Shown: positions 15,946-26,993, counted from the stretch's first letter. The stretch: 64,000 nt of DNA from Gramella sp. KN1008 (GCF_004332155.1 NZ_SJDV01000002.1:200193-264192); one strand, 5' to 3'. Program-made: numbers and translations. The notes: generated from the letters alone by a model not told the origin.

Positions 15946-17472
15946 ATGATTCCTATGAAAATACTTTCTGCAGAACAACTTTCGGAAGCCGATAAGATCA
16001 GTATTGAAAAGCAGAAGATCACCTCTGAAGAGCTGATGGAACGTGCAGCGACCCTGGTATTTGATGAGATACATAAACGACTGCAGGGAGCTCCTATTCC
16101 TGTAAAGGTCTTTTGTGGAATTGGCAATAATGGCGGAGATGGCCTGGTAGTGGCCCGGCACCTAATCCAGCACGGTTATGAGGTCACCGTATTTATTGTG
16201 AATTATAGCGATAAACGATCTGATGATTTCCTTGCTAATTATGAAAAATTAAAAAAAGTTTCGAATGACTGGCCTAGTCTGATAAAAGGTGAGCCCGACT
16301 TTCCCACTCTAGAACCCGGAGATTTTGTTATCGATGCTATTTTTGGAATAGGCCTTAATAGGCCTATAGAGGGCTGGATGGCAGATCTTGTGAAATTGAT
16401 CAACCAATCTCAGGCCTTCACCTTATCGGTAGATATGCCTAGCGGACTTTTTTCTGATAAAGTTCCAGGTGAAGAAGACGCAGTTATAGAAGCAGATTAT
16501 ACCCTGAGTTTCCAGGCTCCTAAAATCGTTTTCTTTTTGCCAGAGACCATGGATTATGTTGGAGATTTGCAGATAATGGATATTGGTCTGGACCGTGAAT
16601 TTCTGGCAGATATTCCTTCAAAGACTTTTCTTATCAATAAGGATATGGTTCTGCCTCTTTACAAACAACGGAGGAAGAATTCGCATAAAGGGGATTATGG
16701 TCACGCCCTTATTGCCGGTGGAAGTTACGGTAAGATAGGCAGCGTTCTTCTTACGGCTACAGCGGCCTTGAAAACAGGTACGGGGCTCTGTACCGTATAT
16801 ATTCCGAAATGTGGTTATGAAATTGTCCAAACAGGTCTTCCTGAGGCTATGGTTCTAACAGATACTGAAAATAATCTGTTGAGTTCCTATCCCGAAGATT
16901 TTAAAGCTGATGTGATTTGTTTTGGAATGGGAGTGGGAACTGCCGAAAAATCGGTTAAAGCCCTAAAAAGTTTTCTGAAAGCTTCAACTTCTCCCATGCT
17001 TATAGATGCGGATGGACTTAATATCCTTTCAAAAAATATAGAGCTTTTGTCGTTGCTGCCTGAAAATTCTATTTTAACGCCACATCCGGGAGAATTGAAA
17101 AGACTGGTGGGAGAATGGAAGGACGATTTTCATAAACTGGAACTGGTAAAGGACTTCAGTAAAGAACATGGAGTTATTGTGGTGCTCAAGGGGGCTCATA
17201 CTTTTACCATCAACCGGGATGAGATTTTTATTAATAATTCAGGTAATCCTGGAATGGCAACTGCCGGCAGCGGGGATGTACTTTCGGGTATTATTACTTC
17301 GTTAATTGGGCAAGCTTACGATCCCTTGGTAGCCGCAGTACTTGGTGTGTTTATCCATGGACTTTCCGGAGATATTTCGGCAGAGAAATCAGGTTATGAA
17401 AGCGTTCTTGCAGGTGATATTGCCAGAAATACGGGGAAAGCTTTTCAAGAGTTGCTCAAAGAGTTAAATTGA
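15946..17472 (+). CDS. nnr: Bifunctional NAD(P)H-hydrate epimerase / ADP-dependent NAD(P)H-hydrate dehydratase
   Basis: The 508-residue protein fuses two repair enzymes. The N-terminal YjeF_N epimerase domain (about 1-215) has GNNGGDGLVVARHL and VDMPSGL. The C-terminal ribokinase-like dehydratase (about 230-505) has HKGDYGHALIAGG, LTPHPGELKRL, VVLKGAHT and the NPGMATAGSGDVLSG nucleotide-binding motif. Together they convert damaged R- and S-NAD(P)HX back to NAD(P)H, using ADP for the dehydration. The start may be 15946 or the ATG at 15955, three codons later. It is divergent from gcvT. Confidence 0.95.
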   Translation: MIPMKILSAEQLSEADKISIEKQKITSEELMERAATLVFDEIHKRLQGAPIPVKVFCGIGNNGGDGLVVARHLIQHGYEVTVFIVNYSDKRSDDFLANYEKLKKVSNDWPSLIKGEPDFPTLEPGDFVIDAIFGIGLNRPIEGWMADLVKLINQSQAFTLSVDMPSGLFSDKVPGEEDAVIEADYTLSFQAPKIVFFLPETMDYVGDLQIMDIGLDREFLADIPSKTFLINKDMVLPLYKQRRKNSHKGDYGHALIAGGSYGKIGSVLLTATAALKTGTGLCTVYIPKCGYEIVQTGLPEAMVLTDTENNLLSSYPEDFKADVICFGMGVGTAEKSVKALKSFLKASTSPMLIDADGLNILSKNIELLSLLPENSILTPHPGELKRLVGEWKDDFHKLELVKDFSKEHGVIVVLKGAHTFTINRDEIFINNSGNPGMATAGSGDVLSGIITSLIGQAYDPLVAAVLGVFIHGLSGDISAEKSGYESVLAGDIARNTGKAFQELLKELN

Positions 17473-17539
17473 AGATTAGGAATAATAGCCGTCTTTTTTT
17501 TAAAATATTGCTATTTAAGTAGTCTAATATTTGGAATCT

Positions 17540-17547
17540 TATGTTTG
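17540..17547 (+). promoter_or_regulatory. Possible -7 promoter element for hutH
   Basis: TATGTTTG fits TAnnTTTG, 39 nt before the hutH ATG. No TTG at proper spacing is seen, so the call is weak. Confidence 0.35.
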
Positions 17548-17586
17548 AAGTAAGATTTTTGCATTCGTTAAATCCAAATCTGTAAG

Positions 17587-19092
17587 ATGCAAACCCATCA
17601 TTATATTAGTTCTGCTGTTTTAGATATCGAAGTGATCCATGATATTATCAAAACAGGAAAAAAACTGGCTTTAAGTGATGAATCCCGCCTGAATATTGAA
17701 AAGTCACGAAAATATCTTGACGATAAGATAAAACAAAGTGATGCTCCTGTGTATGGGATCAATACAGGATTTGGAGCTTTATGTAACGTAAAGATAACCT
17801 CAGAAAAGCTAACCGAGCTTCAGGAGAATCTGGTAAGATCTCATGCCTGCGGAACAGGGGACGAGGTATCAAAGCCGGTGGTTAAACTGATGCTTCTTCT
17901 GAAGATCCAGTCCCTTAGCTACGGAAATTCGGGAGTGGCTTTACAAACAGTAGAAAGGCTTATAGATTTTTATAATGAGGAGATTTTGCCGGTGGTATAT
18001 GAACAGGGTTCCCTGGGTGCTTCTGGTGATCTTGCTCCCCTGGCTCATCTTGCTCTTCCCCTTATAGGTGATGGAAATGTTTATTTTGAAAATAAAGTTA
18101 TATCAGGGGAAGAATTACTGAAGGTAAAAGGCTGGGAGCCAGTAAAACTTCAAAGTAAGGAAGGTCTTGCCTTGCTTAACGGGACTCAGTTCATGAGTGC
18201 TCATGCTGTGTATGCATTGATGAAATCCTATAAGCTGTCTTACATGGCCGACCTTATCGGGGCTATTTCTGTTGACGCTTTTGATTGTAATCTTTCGCCA
18301 TATGATGAACTTGTGCACCTGGTGAGACCGCACCGGGGACAGATAAAAACAGCTGAAAGAATTAGGAATTTCCTTGAAGGTAGTGAAATTGCCCAGACAG
18401 AAAAAGACAATGTTCAGGATCCATATTCTTTTAGATGTATTCCACAGGTTCACGGCGCTTCCAAGGACACGCTTTCATTTGTTAGAAAAACGGTGAAGAC
18501 CGAGATAAATTCGGTAACCGATAATCCTAATATTTTTATTGAGGCAGATAAGATCATTTCGGGAGGGAATTTTCACGGGCAGCCGTTGGCTTTGGGGCTG
18601 GATTACCTGGCTATAGCTCTTTCAGAACTTGCGAATATTTCAGAAAGAAGGACCTTTCAACTGGTATCGGGACTAAGAGGTCTTCCAAATTTTCTTGTAG
18701 AAAACCCGGGGCTTAACAGCGGTTTTATGATTCCACAATATACAGCCGCGAGTATAGTAAGTCAGAATAAACAACTGTCCTCTCCGGCATCCATAGATTC
18801 TATAGTTTCTTCTAATGGACAGGAAGATCATGTAAGTATGGGAGCCAATAGCGCTACAAAACTTTTGAAAGTGGTAGAAAATTTAAATACCGTGCTGGCT
18901 ATTGAGCTTTTTAACGCTTCACAGGCGCTACATTTCAGAGAGCCGGCAAAAACATCTCCGCAACTTTCAGAAATACTGGAAAGCTTCAGGGAGCAGGTGC
19001 CAGTGCTTACCGAAGATAGAACCATGGCTCCTTACATTAAGAAGGCTAAAGATTTTATAGAGAATTTAGAGGTTGAAGATTTTGCTGACTAA
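17587..19092 (+). CDS. hutH: Histidine ammonia-lyase
   Basis: The 501-residue protein contains the MIO-forming triad Ala145-Ser146-Gly147 inside GSLGASGDLAPLAHL and the conserved NGTQFMSAHA segment. At the position that separates histidine, tyrosine and phenylalanine lyases it has Ser85-His86 (RSHACGTG), the pattern of histidine lyases (tyrosine enzymes have His-Leu, phenylalanine enzymes Phe-Leu). It should deaminate L-histidine to urocanate in the cytoplasm. No hutU, hutI or hutG gene is in the window. Its last four bases overlap the end of the convergent STAS-like gene. Confidence 0.92.
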   Translation: MQTHHYISSAVLDIEVIHDIIKTGKKLALSDESRLNIEKSRKYLDDKIKQSDAPVYGINTGFGALCNVKITSEKLTELQENLVRSHACGTGDEVSKPVVKLMLLLKIQSLSYGNSGVALQTVERLIDFYNEEILPVVYEQGSLGASGDLAPLAHLALPLIGDGNVYFENKVISGEELLKVKGWEPVKLQSKEGLALLNGTQFMSAHAVYALMKSYKLSYMADLIGAISVDAFDCNLSPYDELVHLVRPHRGQIKTAERIRNFLEGSEIAQTEKDNVQDPYSFRCIPQVHGASKDTLSFVRKTVKTEINSVTDNPNIFIEADKIISGGNFHGQPLALGLDYLAIALSELANISERRTFQLVSGLRGLPNFLVENPGLNSGFMIPQYTAASIVSQNKQLSSPASIDSIVSSNGQEDHVSMGANSATKLLKVVENLNTVLAIELFNASQALHFREPAKTSPQLSEILESFREQVPVLTEDRTMAPYIKKAKDFIENLEVEDFAD

Positions 19093-19463
19093 ATCTTGGT
19101 TTTGATCCATTCTACGGCTTCTTCCAGCGTTTGAAAAACTTCAAAGGAATTATTGCCTTTATAGAATTTCCTTTCAACCTGATCAGCATTCTGCCGGGTC
19201 ATTTCATTTTCGCTAACCACAGCTATTGCCTTGAGGTTTTTCGTATTGGCCGATTCGAAATAAACCATAGGATCCACAGCATATGAGTTGACACGATGGG
19301 AAATATATCCGTAATTCTTACCCTGGAAGATTTTTTTGCCAAGTTCTAGCAGTTTTTTATTATTCCGGACTTCAAATAAAACTCCTTCGTTAAGTTTGGC
19401 TATTAAGATATTGTCGTGAATAGTTACTATTCCAAACTCAAGTTCAATCTTTTCAGTGGGCAT
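19089..19463 (-). CDS. SpoIIAA/STAS-like protein of unknown role
   Basis: The 124-residue soluble protein has the alpha/beta arrangement of SpoIIAA-like (STAS/SEC14-type) proteins in Flavobacteriia: an early beta strand IVTIHDNILIAKL, then NYGYISHRVNSYAVDP, a central LKAIAVVSENE strand, and a C-terminal helix EEAVEWIKTKI. No catalytic motif is visible. In other bacteria this fold serves in anti-sigma antagonists or lipid binding, but no sigma or anti-sigma gene is near. It converges on hutH with a 4-bp overlap and lies downstream of the clpC terminator. Confidence 0.7.
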   Translation of the reverse strand: MPTEKIELEFGIVTIHDNILIAKLNEGVLFEVRNNKKLLELGKKIFQGKNYGYISHRVNSYAVDPMVYFESANTKNLKAIAVVSENEMTRQNADQVERKFYKGNNSFEVFQTLEEAVEWIKTKI

Positions 19464-19523
19464 TTTGTAGGGCTTAGAAGGACCTAAAAATAAGTTAATT
19501 TCAAGATTTCTAAAAATAAATGT

Positions 19524-19554
19524 AAAAAAAACCGCTTAAGAAAAGCGGTTTTTT
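19524..19554 (-). terminator. Rho-independent terminator of clpC
   Basis: AACCGCTT (19530-19537) pairs with AAGCGGTT (19543-19550) around a 5-nt loop. The minus-strand product ends in a run of eight T. Confidence 0.9.
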
Positions 19555-19573
19555 AAGGTCTTGTATTAAGTAT

Positions 19574-22129
19574 CTAAGATTCAGTTTCTTCGACTGATTT
19601 CTTGATATCAATAGTAAGTTCATTTTTATCCTCGTCCAGATCCATCACGATTTTATCTCCTTCTTTCAACTTGGAAGTGATAATCTCTTCCGCTAGTGCA
19701 TCCTCTATATATTTCTGGATCGCTCTGTTGAGTGGACGGGCCCCATATTGTTTGTCGAAACCTTTCTCAGCGATAAAATCTTTCGCCTTATCAGTAAGAC
19801 TAAGGTCGTATCCAAGGCCATGGATTCTTTCAAACAGTTTAGCGAGTTCAATATCAATGATCTTATGAATATCTTCCCTTTCAAGAGTATTGAAGACCAT
19901 TACATCATCAATACGGTTAAGGAATTCAGGCGCGAAAGCCTTTTTAAGTGCATTTTCGATCACACTTCTTGTGTTGTCATCTGCCTGAGATTTCTTGGCT
20001 GATGTTCCAAAACCAACACCCTGACCAAAATCCTTCAGTTTTCTGGCCCCTATATTAGATGTCATGATAATGATCGTATTCCTGAAATCGATCTTTCTTC
20101 CAAGGCTGTCAGTAAGGTAACCATCATCAAGAACCTGAAGCAACATGTTAAATACATCGGGATGAGCTTTTTCAACTTCGTCCAGAAGAACTACCGCATA
20201 AGGTTTTCTCCGAACCTTTTCGGTAAGCTGACCACCTTCTTCATATCCAACGTAGCCCGGAGGTGCTCCTATTAATCGGGAGACAGCAAATTTTTCCATG
20301 TATTCGCTCATATCTATACGAATGAGCGCATCGTCATTGTCAAATAATTCCCGGGCAAGTACTTTTGCAAGCTGGGTTTTACCAACCCCGGTCTGTCCAA
20401 GGAAAATGAATGATCCAATAGGCTTATTGGGATCTTTAAGACCGGCTCTGTTGCGCTGTATCGCTTTTACTACTTTACCTACAGCTTCATCCTGCCCAAT
20501 TACCTTACCTTTTATCTTCTTAGGTAATTCCACCAATTTATTGCTTTCGGTTTGAGCGATCCTGTTAACAGGTATACCTGTCATCATTGAAACCACATCC
20601 GCAACATTTTCTTCTGATACAGTTTCTTTATGTTTTTTAGATTCTTCTTCCCATTTCTCCTGGGCAATACTTAGTTCTTTTTCCAGGTTTTTCTCATCAT
20701 CCCTGAGCTTAGCAGCCTCTTCATATTTCTGTTTCTTAACAACAGAATTCTTGTTTTCTCTAACTTCCTCGAGCTTTCTTTCAAGGTCGAGAATTTGTTT
20801 GGGAACATCAATATTGGTAATATGTACTCTGGAGCCGGCCTCATCCAAAGCATCAATAGCCTTGTCTGGCAGGAATCTGTCGGTCATATACCTATTAGTG
20901 AGTTTTACACAGGCTTGGATAGCCTCATCGGTGTAAACCACATTGTGATGCTCTTCGTATTTATTCTTAATATTATTGAGTATCTCAATTGTTTCCTCTA
21001 CCGTAGTTGGTTCAACGATCACTTTCTGGAATCTCCGTTCAAGAGCTCCGTCTTTTTCTATATACTGTCTGTATTCATCCAGGGTAGTGGCTCCAATACA
21101 TTGTATCTCTCCTCTCGCCAGAGCTGGTTTGAACATATTACTGGCATCCAAACTTCCTGTGGCACCACCAGCGCCAACAATCGTGTGAATCTCGTCTATG
21201 AAAAGGATGATATCATCATTCTTTTCCAGCTCATTCATAACCGCTTTCATTCTTTCCTCGAACTGTCCACGGTATTTGGTTCCCGCCACAAGACTGGCAA
21301 GATCAAGGGTTACCACTCTTTTGTCAAAAAGTATCCTTGAAACTTTACGTTTTACTATCCTTAAGGCCAGACCTTCAGCGATCGCTGATTTCCCAACACC
21401 AGGTTCTCCTATTAAAAGAGGATTGTTCTTTTTTCTTCTGCTAAGAATTTGTGAAACCCTTTCAATTTCTTTCTCTCGGCCAACCACAGGATCAAGTTTA
21501 TCAGCCTCGGCCAGAGCAGTAAGGTCTCTTCCGAAATTATCCAGAACCGGGGTTTTAGATTTTTTAGCTGTTTTCCCTGTGCTTCCACTACTGCTAAAAG
21601 GATTTTCTCTTGTAGTCTCATCACTGTCATCATCGTCTGAGAAAGACTCTGCGGCGGGACTATCAGTGAAATCATCTTCGTCACTTGCGATCATGTATTT
21701 GAACTGATCTTTTACTCCATCGTAATCTATTTTCAATTTATTCAGCAGTTTAGTTGTTGGATCGTTCTCATTCCTCAAAATGCATAATAGCAGGTGAGCT
21801 GTATTAATAGAAGAGCTCTGGAATAATTTGGCTTCCAGAAATGTAGTTTTCAAAGCACGTTCTGCCTGCCTCGTAAGATGCAGGTTTCTTTTTTCGTTAC
21901 TTATGGTCACGGTATTGGGGTTAGCCGGGCTAAGAATCTCTACTTTACGCCTCAAATGACTAAGGTCTATTTCCAGGGCATTTAATATCTCTATGGCTTT
22001 TCCATCTCCATCTCTCAGCAAACCAAGCATAAGATGCTCAGTCCCGATGAAATCGTGACCAAGTCTTAATGCTTCTTCCTTGCTGTAAGCAATTACATCT
22101 TTTACTCTTGGTGAAAAATTATCATCCAT
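19574..22129 (-). CDS. clpC: ATP-dependent Clp protease ATP-binding subunit ClpC
   Basis: The 851-residue AAA+ unfoldase has, in order: two N-terminal Clp repeats, AAA1 with Walker A GEPGVGKS (Lys247) and Walker B LFIDEIH, a middle region with a UVR-like segment ([15 protein letters not shown]), AAA2 with GQTGVGKT (Lys584) and [12 protein letters not shown], and a C-terminal D2-small domain. A VGF tripeptide in DFGQGVGFG is the probable ClpP-docking loop, so it should feed substrates to ClpP and is not a ClpB disaggregase. The ATG at 22129 (MDDNFSPRV) is the family start; an ATG six codons upstream is less likely. It is divergent from gyrA and has its own terminator. Confidence 0.96.
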   Translation of the reverse strand: MDDNFSPRVKDVIAYSKEEALRLGHDFIGTEHLMLGLLRDGDGKAIEILNALEIDLSHLRRKVEILSPANPNTVTISNEKRNLHLTRQAERALKTTFLEAKLFQSSSINTAHLLLCILRNENDPTTKLLNKLKIDYDGVKDQFKYMIASDEDDFTDSPAAESFSDDDDSDETTRENPFSSSGSTGKTAKKSKTPVLDNFGRDLTALAEADKLDPVVGREKEIERVSQILSRRKKNNPLLIGEPGVGKSAIAEGLALRIVKRKVSRILFDKRVVTLDLASLVAGTKYRGQFEERMKAVMNELEKNDDIILFIDEIHTIVGAGGATGSLDASNMFKPALARGEIQCIGATTLDEYRQYIEKDGALERRFQKVIVEPTTVEETIEILNNIKNKYEEHHNVVYTDEAIQACVKLTNRYMTDRFLPDKAIDALDEAGSRVHITNIDVPKQILDLERKLEEVRENKNSVVKKQKYEEAAKLRDDEKNLEKELSIAQEKWEEESKKHKETVSEENVADVVSMMTGIPVNRIAQTESNKLVELPKKIKGKVIGQDEAVGKVVKAIQRNRAGLKDPNKPIGSFIFLGQTGVGKTQLAKVLARELFDNDDALIRIDMSEYMEKFAVSRLIGAPPGYVGYEEGGQLTEKVRRKPYAVVLLDEVEKAHPDVFNMLLQVLDDGYLTDSLGRKIDFRNTIIIMTSNIGARKLKDFGQGVGFGTSAKKSQADDNTRSVIENALKKAFAPEFLNRIDDVMVFNTLEREDIHKIIDIELAKLFERIHGLGYDLSLTDKAKDFIAEKGFDKQYGARPLNRAIQKYIEDALAEEIITSKLKEGDKIVMDLDEDKNELTIDIKKSVEETES

Positions 22130-22210
22130 TTTATCTTCCTTTCTCAAATGTTGTTTTCACTACGAATTTGGTCAAAAACTGTACCTAATAGGGAGTTAGT
22201 AGCTAATAGA

Positions 22211-22218
22211 CAAAATTA
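22211..22218 (-). promoter_or_regulatory. Possible -7 promoter element for clpC
   Basis: On the minus strand TAATTTTG fits TAnnTTTG, 81 nt before the clpC ATG, in the 248-bp divergent region with gyrA. The rest of this region shows only AT-rich DNA; no CIRCE or other heat-shock operator was seen. Confidence 0.35.
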
Positions 22219-22377
22219 CTTTCATTTATCAAAGCGTAAAATAGTGAACTTATTAACCAAATCACAATAAAAATTTGTTAATAAAAATAAGGCTTAATGC
22301 CGGCTCAAAGGCCTAAAAGAGGGATAAAATATGTAAATTGCCCCTTAGATTTTTTGAGATAAATTAAATTTTAAAAT

Positions 22378-24909
22378 ATGGCTGAAGGAGAAAAGCTAAT
22401 TCCTATCAACATTGAAGATGAAATGAAATCGGCCTATATCGATTATTCGATGTCGGTCATTGTGTCACGTGCGTTACCAGATGTACGGGATGGTTTGAAA
22501 CCTGTTCACAGGAGGGTTCTGTATGGAATGTATGAACTCGGAGTTCTGTCTAACAGAGCTTATAAAAAGTCGGCCAGGATAGTAGGAGAGGTATTAGGTA
22601 AGTATCACCCGCATGGAGATTCGTCGGTCTATGACACTATGGTGAGGATGGCTCAGGATTGGAGTATGAGATATATGCTTGTGGATGGCCAGGGTAACTA
22701 TGGGTCTGTTGACGGTGACAGTCCGGCAGCGATGCGTTATACCGAGGCGCGTATGCGCAAGATCAGCGAGGATATGCTGGCTGATATTGATAAGGAAACT
22801 GTTGATACTCAGCTTAACTTCGATGACTCATTGAACGAGCCGGTAGTTCTGCCAACCAGAATTCCAAATCTTTTAGTGAATGGAGCCAGTGGTATCGCGG
22901 TGGGAATGGCTACCAATATGCCACCTCATAACCTGGCAGAGGTTATAGACGGTACTATAGCTTATATAGATAATCACGATATAGAGATTGATGAGCTTAT
23001 TGAGCATATTAAAGCACCCGATTTTCCAACCGGTGGTATCATTTATGGATATGATGGTGTAAAGGAAGCCTTTAAAACGGGGAGAGGCCGTATCGTGATG
23101 CGTGCCAAATCCCATATGGAGGAGATCAACGGAAGAGAATTCCTTGTTGTGACCGAAATCCCATACCAGGTTAATAAGGCTGATATGATCAAGAAAACAG
23201 CCGATCTCGTAAATGAGAAAAAAATAGATGGAATTAGTCTGATAAGGGATGAGTCTGACCGTAACGGTATGCGTATCGTATACCAGCTAAAAAGAGACGC
23301 GATCCCGAATATCGTTCTAAATACCTTATTCAAACATACGGCGCTTCAGTCTTCTTTCAGTGTAAATAATATTGCGCTGGTAAACGGAAGACCTGAGATG
23401 TTGAATCTTAAGGATCTTATTTACCATTTTGTTGAACACAGGCATGATGTGGTGGTTCGCAGAACAGAGTTCGAACTTAAGAAAGCTAAAGACCGGGCTC
23501 ATATATTAGAAGGGTTGATCATTGCTTCAGATAATATTGATGAAGTAATAGCCCTTATTCGTGCTTCTTCAAATGCAGATGAGGCCAGACAAAAGCTTAT
23601 GGATCGTTTTGAATTAACCGAAGTTCAGGCGAAAGCAATCGTCGAAATGAGGTTAAGACAGTTAACCGGTCTGGAGCAGGATAAACTAAGAGCTGAATAT
23701 GAAGAAATTCTGAAGACTATAGAAGACCTTGAAGACATCCTTGCGCGTAAAGAACGCAGAATGGAGGTTATTAAAGATGAGCTTCTTGAAGTTAAAGAAA
23801 AATATGGTGATGAAAGGCGTTCTCAAATTGAGTATTCCGGGGGAGACCTTAGTATAGAAGATATGATCCCGGATGAAAGAGTAGTGATCACAATTTCACA
23901 TGCGGGATATATCAAGAGAACTTCTCTAAATGAATACAAGAAACAGAACAGAGGAGGAGTAGGACAGAAAGGTTCTACAACCAGGAATGAAGATTTTCTG
24001 GAATATCTTTTCGTGGGAACTAATCACCAGTACATGCTGTTCTTTACCCAGAATGGTAAATGTTACTGGATGAGAGTTTATGAGATACCTGAAGGTAGTA
24101 AGGCTTCAAAAGGAAGGGCTATTCAGAACCTTATAAATATTGAGCCGGATGACAAGGTGAATGCTTTCATCTGTACACAGGATCTTAAAGATGAGGAATA
24201 TGTCAACAACCACTTCGTGATTATGGCCACTAAGAAGGGGCAGGTTAAGAAGACGAGACTGGAGAAATATTCACGTCCACGTACAAATGGTATCAATGCA
24301 ATTACCATTAAGGATGGGGATGAGCTTCTTGAAGCTAAGCTTACCACAGGTAACAGTCAGGTAATGCTAGCTGTGAAGAGTGGTAAAGCTATTAGGTTTG
24401 AAGAAAGTAAGACCAGGCCAATGGGAAGGAATGCATCGGGAGTAAGAGGTATTACTCTTGCCAGTGATGACGATGAAGTGGTAGGAATGGTTTCTGTTAA
24501 TGAGTTTGACTCAGACATACTTGTTGTTTCTGAGAATGGCTACGGAAAACGTTCTAGTCTTGAGGACTACCGTATCACAAACCGCGGTGGAAAAGGAGTT
24601 AAGACCATATCGGTTACAGAAAAGACCGGACAACTTGTCGCGATTAAGAACGTTTCCGATAAGGACGATCTAATGATCATAAACAAGTCTGGTATAGCGA
24701 TACGTATGGCCGTGGAAGATCTTAGGGTTATGGGACGTGCTACTCAGGGAGTTAGACTTATAAACTTAAAGGGCAATGATGCTATCGCTGCCGTAGCCAA
24801 AGTACTTCATGATGAAGATGATGTTGAAAGCATGGAGGAAGCCGAAAAGCCTGTAGGTGGTGAGGAACCGGCTAATGGCACAACTATTGCAGATGATAGT
24901 GAAGAATAG
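22378..24909 (+). CDS. gyrA: DNA gyrase subunit A
   Basis: The 843-residue protein has the complete GyrA architecture: winged-helix breakage-reunion domain with catalytic Tyr121 ([10 protein letters not shown]), tower and coiled coil, and C-terminal beta-pinwheel with the GyrA-box variant QNRGGVG near residue 523. It introduces negative supercoils with GyrB. In the quinolone-resistance region (PHGDSSVYD) Ser82 and Asp86 correspond to E. coli Ser83 and Asp87, i.e. the sensitive-type residues. The C-terminus is acidic. It is divergent from clpC and is followed after 21 nt by a TPR protein gene, probably in one transcript. gyrB is not in the window. Confidence 0.97.
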   Translation: MAEGEKLIPINIEDEMKSAYIDYSMSVIVSRALPDVRDGLKPVHRRVLYGMYELGVLSNRAYKKSARIVGEVLGKYHPHGDSSVYDTMVRMAQDWSMRYMLVDGQGNYGSVDGDSPAAMRYTEARMRKISEDMLADIDKETVDTQLNFDDSLNEPVVLPTRIPNLLVNGASGIAVGMATNMPPHNLAEVIDGTIAYIDNHDIEIDELIEHIKAPDFPTGGIIYGYDGVKEAFKTGRGRIVMRAKSHMEEINGREFLVVTEIPYQVNKADMIKKTADLVNEKKIDGISLIRDESDRNGMRIVYQLKRDAIPNIVLNTLFKHTALQSSFSVNNIALVNGRPEMLNLKDLIYHFVEHRHDVVVRRTEFELKKAKDRAHILEGLIIASDNIDEVIALIRASSNADEARQKLMDRFELTEVQAKAIVEMRLRQLTGLEQDKLRAEYEEILKTIEDLEDILARKERRMEVIKDELLEVKEKYGDERRSQIEYSGGDLSIEDMIPDERVVITISHAGYIKRTSLNEYKKQNRGGVGQKGSTTRNEDFLEYLFVGTNHQYMLFFTQNGKCYWMRVYEIPEGSKASKGRAIQNLINIEPDDKVNAFICTQDLKDEEYVNNHFVIMATKKGQVKKTRLEKYSRPRTNGINAITIKDGDELLEAKLTTGNSQVMLAVKSGKAIRFEESKTRPMGRNASGVRGITLASDDDEVVGMVSVNEFDSDILVVSENGYGKRSSLEDYRITNRGGKGVKTISVTEKTGQLVAIKNVSDKDDLMIINKSGIAIRMAVEDLRVMGRATQGVRLINLKGNDAIAAVAKVLHDEDDVESMEEAEKPVGGEEPANGTTIADDSEE

Positions 24910-24930
24910 AAAACTTAAACCAAAACAATA

Positions 24931-26169
24931 ATGAAAACTAATATTTTTGTGCTGGGTCTGTCGCTATTTTCGATGACAGTTTTTGCCCAGAAAGATCAGG
25001 TAAAAAATGCTGAAGATGCTATTGACGATGGCAATTATGCCGAGGCAAAAGCTCAACTTAAAATAGCCGAGCAGAATCTAGGAGAATTAAATGATAAGTG
25101 GACCGAGAATTTTTATTTTTATAAAGGTAAGGCGTATATGGGAAGTGGCAATGCTTCGGCCGCAGACCTTAAGATAGCTGCAGAAGCGTTTCAGAAAGCT
25201 GCTGAAATGGGAAGCGATGAGGCTGCCGAAAGCCTGATGGCCCTTAAGAATAATCTTATCCAAAGCGCAATCGATGATCAGAACAAAGAGGATTTTGAAT
25301 CTGCTGCAGATAAGCTTTATACAAGTTATGAGCTAAGTAAAAAGGATACTATTTATCTATATTATGCAGCCAATAACCTTGTTCAGGCTCAAAATTACAC
25401 TAAAGCGGTTGAATACCTTGAGATGCTTAGTGAGATGGATTATGATGGTTCCGGAACGGAATATACCGCTGTGAACGTAGAGAACGGTGCTGTAGAATCA
25501 TTTGGTTCTAAAGATCAAAGAGATCTTATGGTTAAAACAGAACAATATAAAGATCCTGCAGTACGTGAAATTCCTTCCAAAAAAGGAGATGTTGCGCAAC
25601 TTATCGCAAGGATCTACATAAGCCAGAAAGAATATGATAAAGCGATAGCTGCGATGGACAAAGCTAAAGCTACCAATCCTGATGATATGAGCCTTCTTAA
25701 AGCTGAAGCCAATATGTACTATCAGATGGGTGATAAGGAAAAAGCACGAACAATCCTTGAAGATCTTGCAGAGAAGGATCCTAATGATGCCGAAACACTA
25801 AATAATATAGGTCTTATGTATGCTGAAATAGGTGATACAAAAAAAGCTGTAGAATTTTATGACAGGGCTCTTGCCATTGATGAGGAAATGAACAACGCAA
25901 GAATTAATAAGGTGGCTGCCATTCTTAGTAAGGAAAGAAAGATTATTGATGAAATGAATGGATTGGGGATGAGTAAAGCTGATAACGAGCGTTACGAAGA
26001 ACTGGACGAAGAAAGAAAGGAACTTTATGCTGAAGTGGTTCCAATCCTTGAAAAAGCCATCGAAATTGAACCGAACAATACTGATGCGATCAAAACAGCA
26101 ATGAACATTTACTCAAATCTTGGTAACCAGGAAAAAGTTGATGAAATGAAAGCTAAGCTTAATCAATAA
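24931..26169 (+). CDS. Exported tetratricopeptide-repeat protein
   Basis: The 412-residue protein has an N-terminal signal peptide (hydrophobic FVLGLSLFSMTVFAQ, cleaved near residue 20). The rest is helical, with several TPR units such as NNIGLMYAEIGDTKKAVEFYDRAL at about residues 290-315 and others near 170 and 245. TPR domains mediate protein contacts; no enzyme motif is present. It should be periplasmic or outer-membrane associated. It follows gyrA by 21 nt, a neighbourhood I recall from other flavobacteria, and ends at a strong terminator. The specific partner is unknown. Confidence 0.85.
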   Translation: MKTNIFVLGLSLFSMTVFAQKDQVKNAEDAIDDGNYAEAKAQLKIAEQNLGELNDKWTENFYFYKGKAYMGSGNASAADLKIAAEAFQKAAEMGSDEAAESLMALKNNLIQSAIDDQNKEDFESAADKLYTSYELSKKDTIYLYYAANNLVQAQNYTKAVEYLEMLSEMDYDGSGTEYTAVNVENGAVESFGSKDQRDLMVKTEQYKDPAVREIPSKKGDVAQLIARIYISQKEYDKAIAAMDKAKATNPDDMSLLKAEANMYYQMGDKEKARTILEDLAEKDPNDAETLNNIGLMYAEIGDTKKAVEFYDRALAIDEEMNNARINKVAAILSKERKIIDEMNGLGMSKADNERYEELDEERKELYAEVVPILEKAIEIEPNNTDAIKTAMNIYSNLGNQEKVDEMKAKLNQ

Positions 26170-26187
26170 GCTTAATAATAACTGAAC

Positions 26188-26221
26188 AAAAAAAACCCGC
26201 TGAAATTCAGCGGGTTTTTTT
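26188..26221. terminator. Bidirectional rho-independent terminator
   Basis: AAAAACCCGCTGAA pairs with TTCAGCGGGTTTTT. It separates the TPR gene (+) and the NlpC/P60 gene (-). Confidence 0.93.
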
Positions 26222-26240
26222 ATGTATTTTCTGATGGGTT

Positions 26241-26993
26241 TTAAATGATCTTCTTTATTACTCTTAGCTTATGAGTATGTTTCCGTTCTTCGGTATTAAA
26301 TATTCCGGAATGGTCTATGCGGTCTATTCTTACTTTGCCATCTACATGAATTATATAATGATCCTGCATAATAATTCCCACATGATCAATAATCCCTTCA
26401 TTATCATCAAAAAATGCCAGATCTCCCGGTTCACTTTCCTCTATAAAACTTAAAGCCTCTCCTTGTTTCGCCTGTTCAGCGGCGCTTCTATTTAATCGCT
26501 CCCCATTGAGTTTATATACCATTTGAGTAAAACCGCTGCAGTCTAAGCCAAAAGGAGTTTTCCCTCCCCATAAATTCGGAGAATTAAGGTAGAGTAGTGC
26601 TGTATCCACTATATGATTCTTCATTGGCTTTAAAGGCGCTATAATCTCACCTTCAAACTTATGAGTAAGCCTGTCCTTAAAATTTAAAACCGATCCAAGA
26701 GGGACCGGCATTAAAAGTCCGTTATCATCGGTAACATATTCGATGAGATCTGATGAAAGTTGAAGAGGTACATCTTCGAGAGAATTGTAATCTTCTTCCT
26801 GTATCTTCCTGTACTGTTTATTAGCCACCCATGCTTCGAATCCGTCAAAAGCACATCTAATGCGACTCCAATGCGCTCTTTCTTCCAGAACCTTGAAGTG
26901 TTCACCATATAAGAGCTGGGAAGTCATCTCACTTGTGTGAGATGACAACGCTCTTAGAGGTACAATACTTAAATGGCAAATACCGTATTGCAT
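26241..26993 (-). CDS. C40-family (NlpC/P60) peptidase, YkfC-like
   Basis: The 250-residue protein has N-terminal SH3-like regions (about 1-120) and a C-terminal NlpC/P60 domain. The catalytic Cys152 is in FGLDCSGFTQMVY, His204 in IDHVGII, and His216 is the likely third residue. WGGKTPFGLDCSG resembles YkfC, a gamma-D-glutamyl-diamino-acid endopeptidase that degrades murein peptides. There is no signal peptide, which favours a role in cytoplasmic recycling of cell-wall peptides over one in wall remodelling; this is inference. It begins 16 nt after the thiolase gene on the same strand and ends before a terminator. Confidence 0.9.
   Translation of the reverse strand: MQYGICHLSIVPLRALSSHTSEMTSQLLYGEHFKVLEERAHWSRIRCAFDGFEAWVANKQYRKIQEEDYNSLEDVPLQLSSDLIEYVTDDNGLLMPVPLGSVLNFKDRLTHKFEGEIIAPLKPMKNHIVDTALLYLNSPNLWGGKTPFGLDCSGFTQMVYKLNGERLNRSAAEQAKQGEALSFIEESEPGDLAFFDDNEGIIDHVGIIMQDHYIIHVDGKVRIDRIDHSGIFNTEERKHTHKLRVIKKII

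Noticed and set aside
20795..21707. Long plus-strand frames (181 and 169 aa) antisense to clpC
   Set aside because: They lie wholly inside the well-conserved clpC gene on the other strand, have no family similarity and no promoter; shadow frames.
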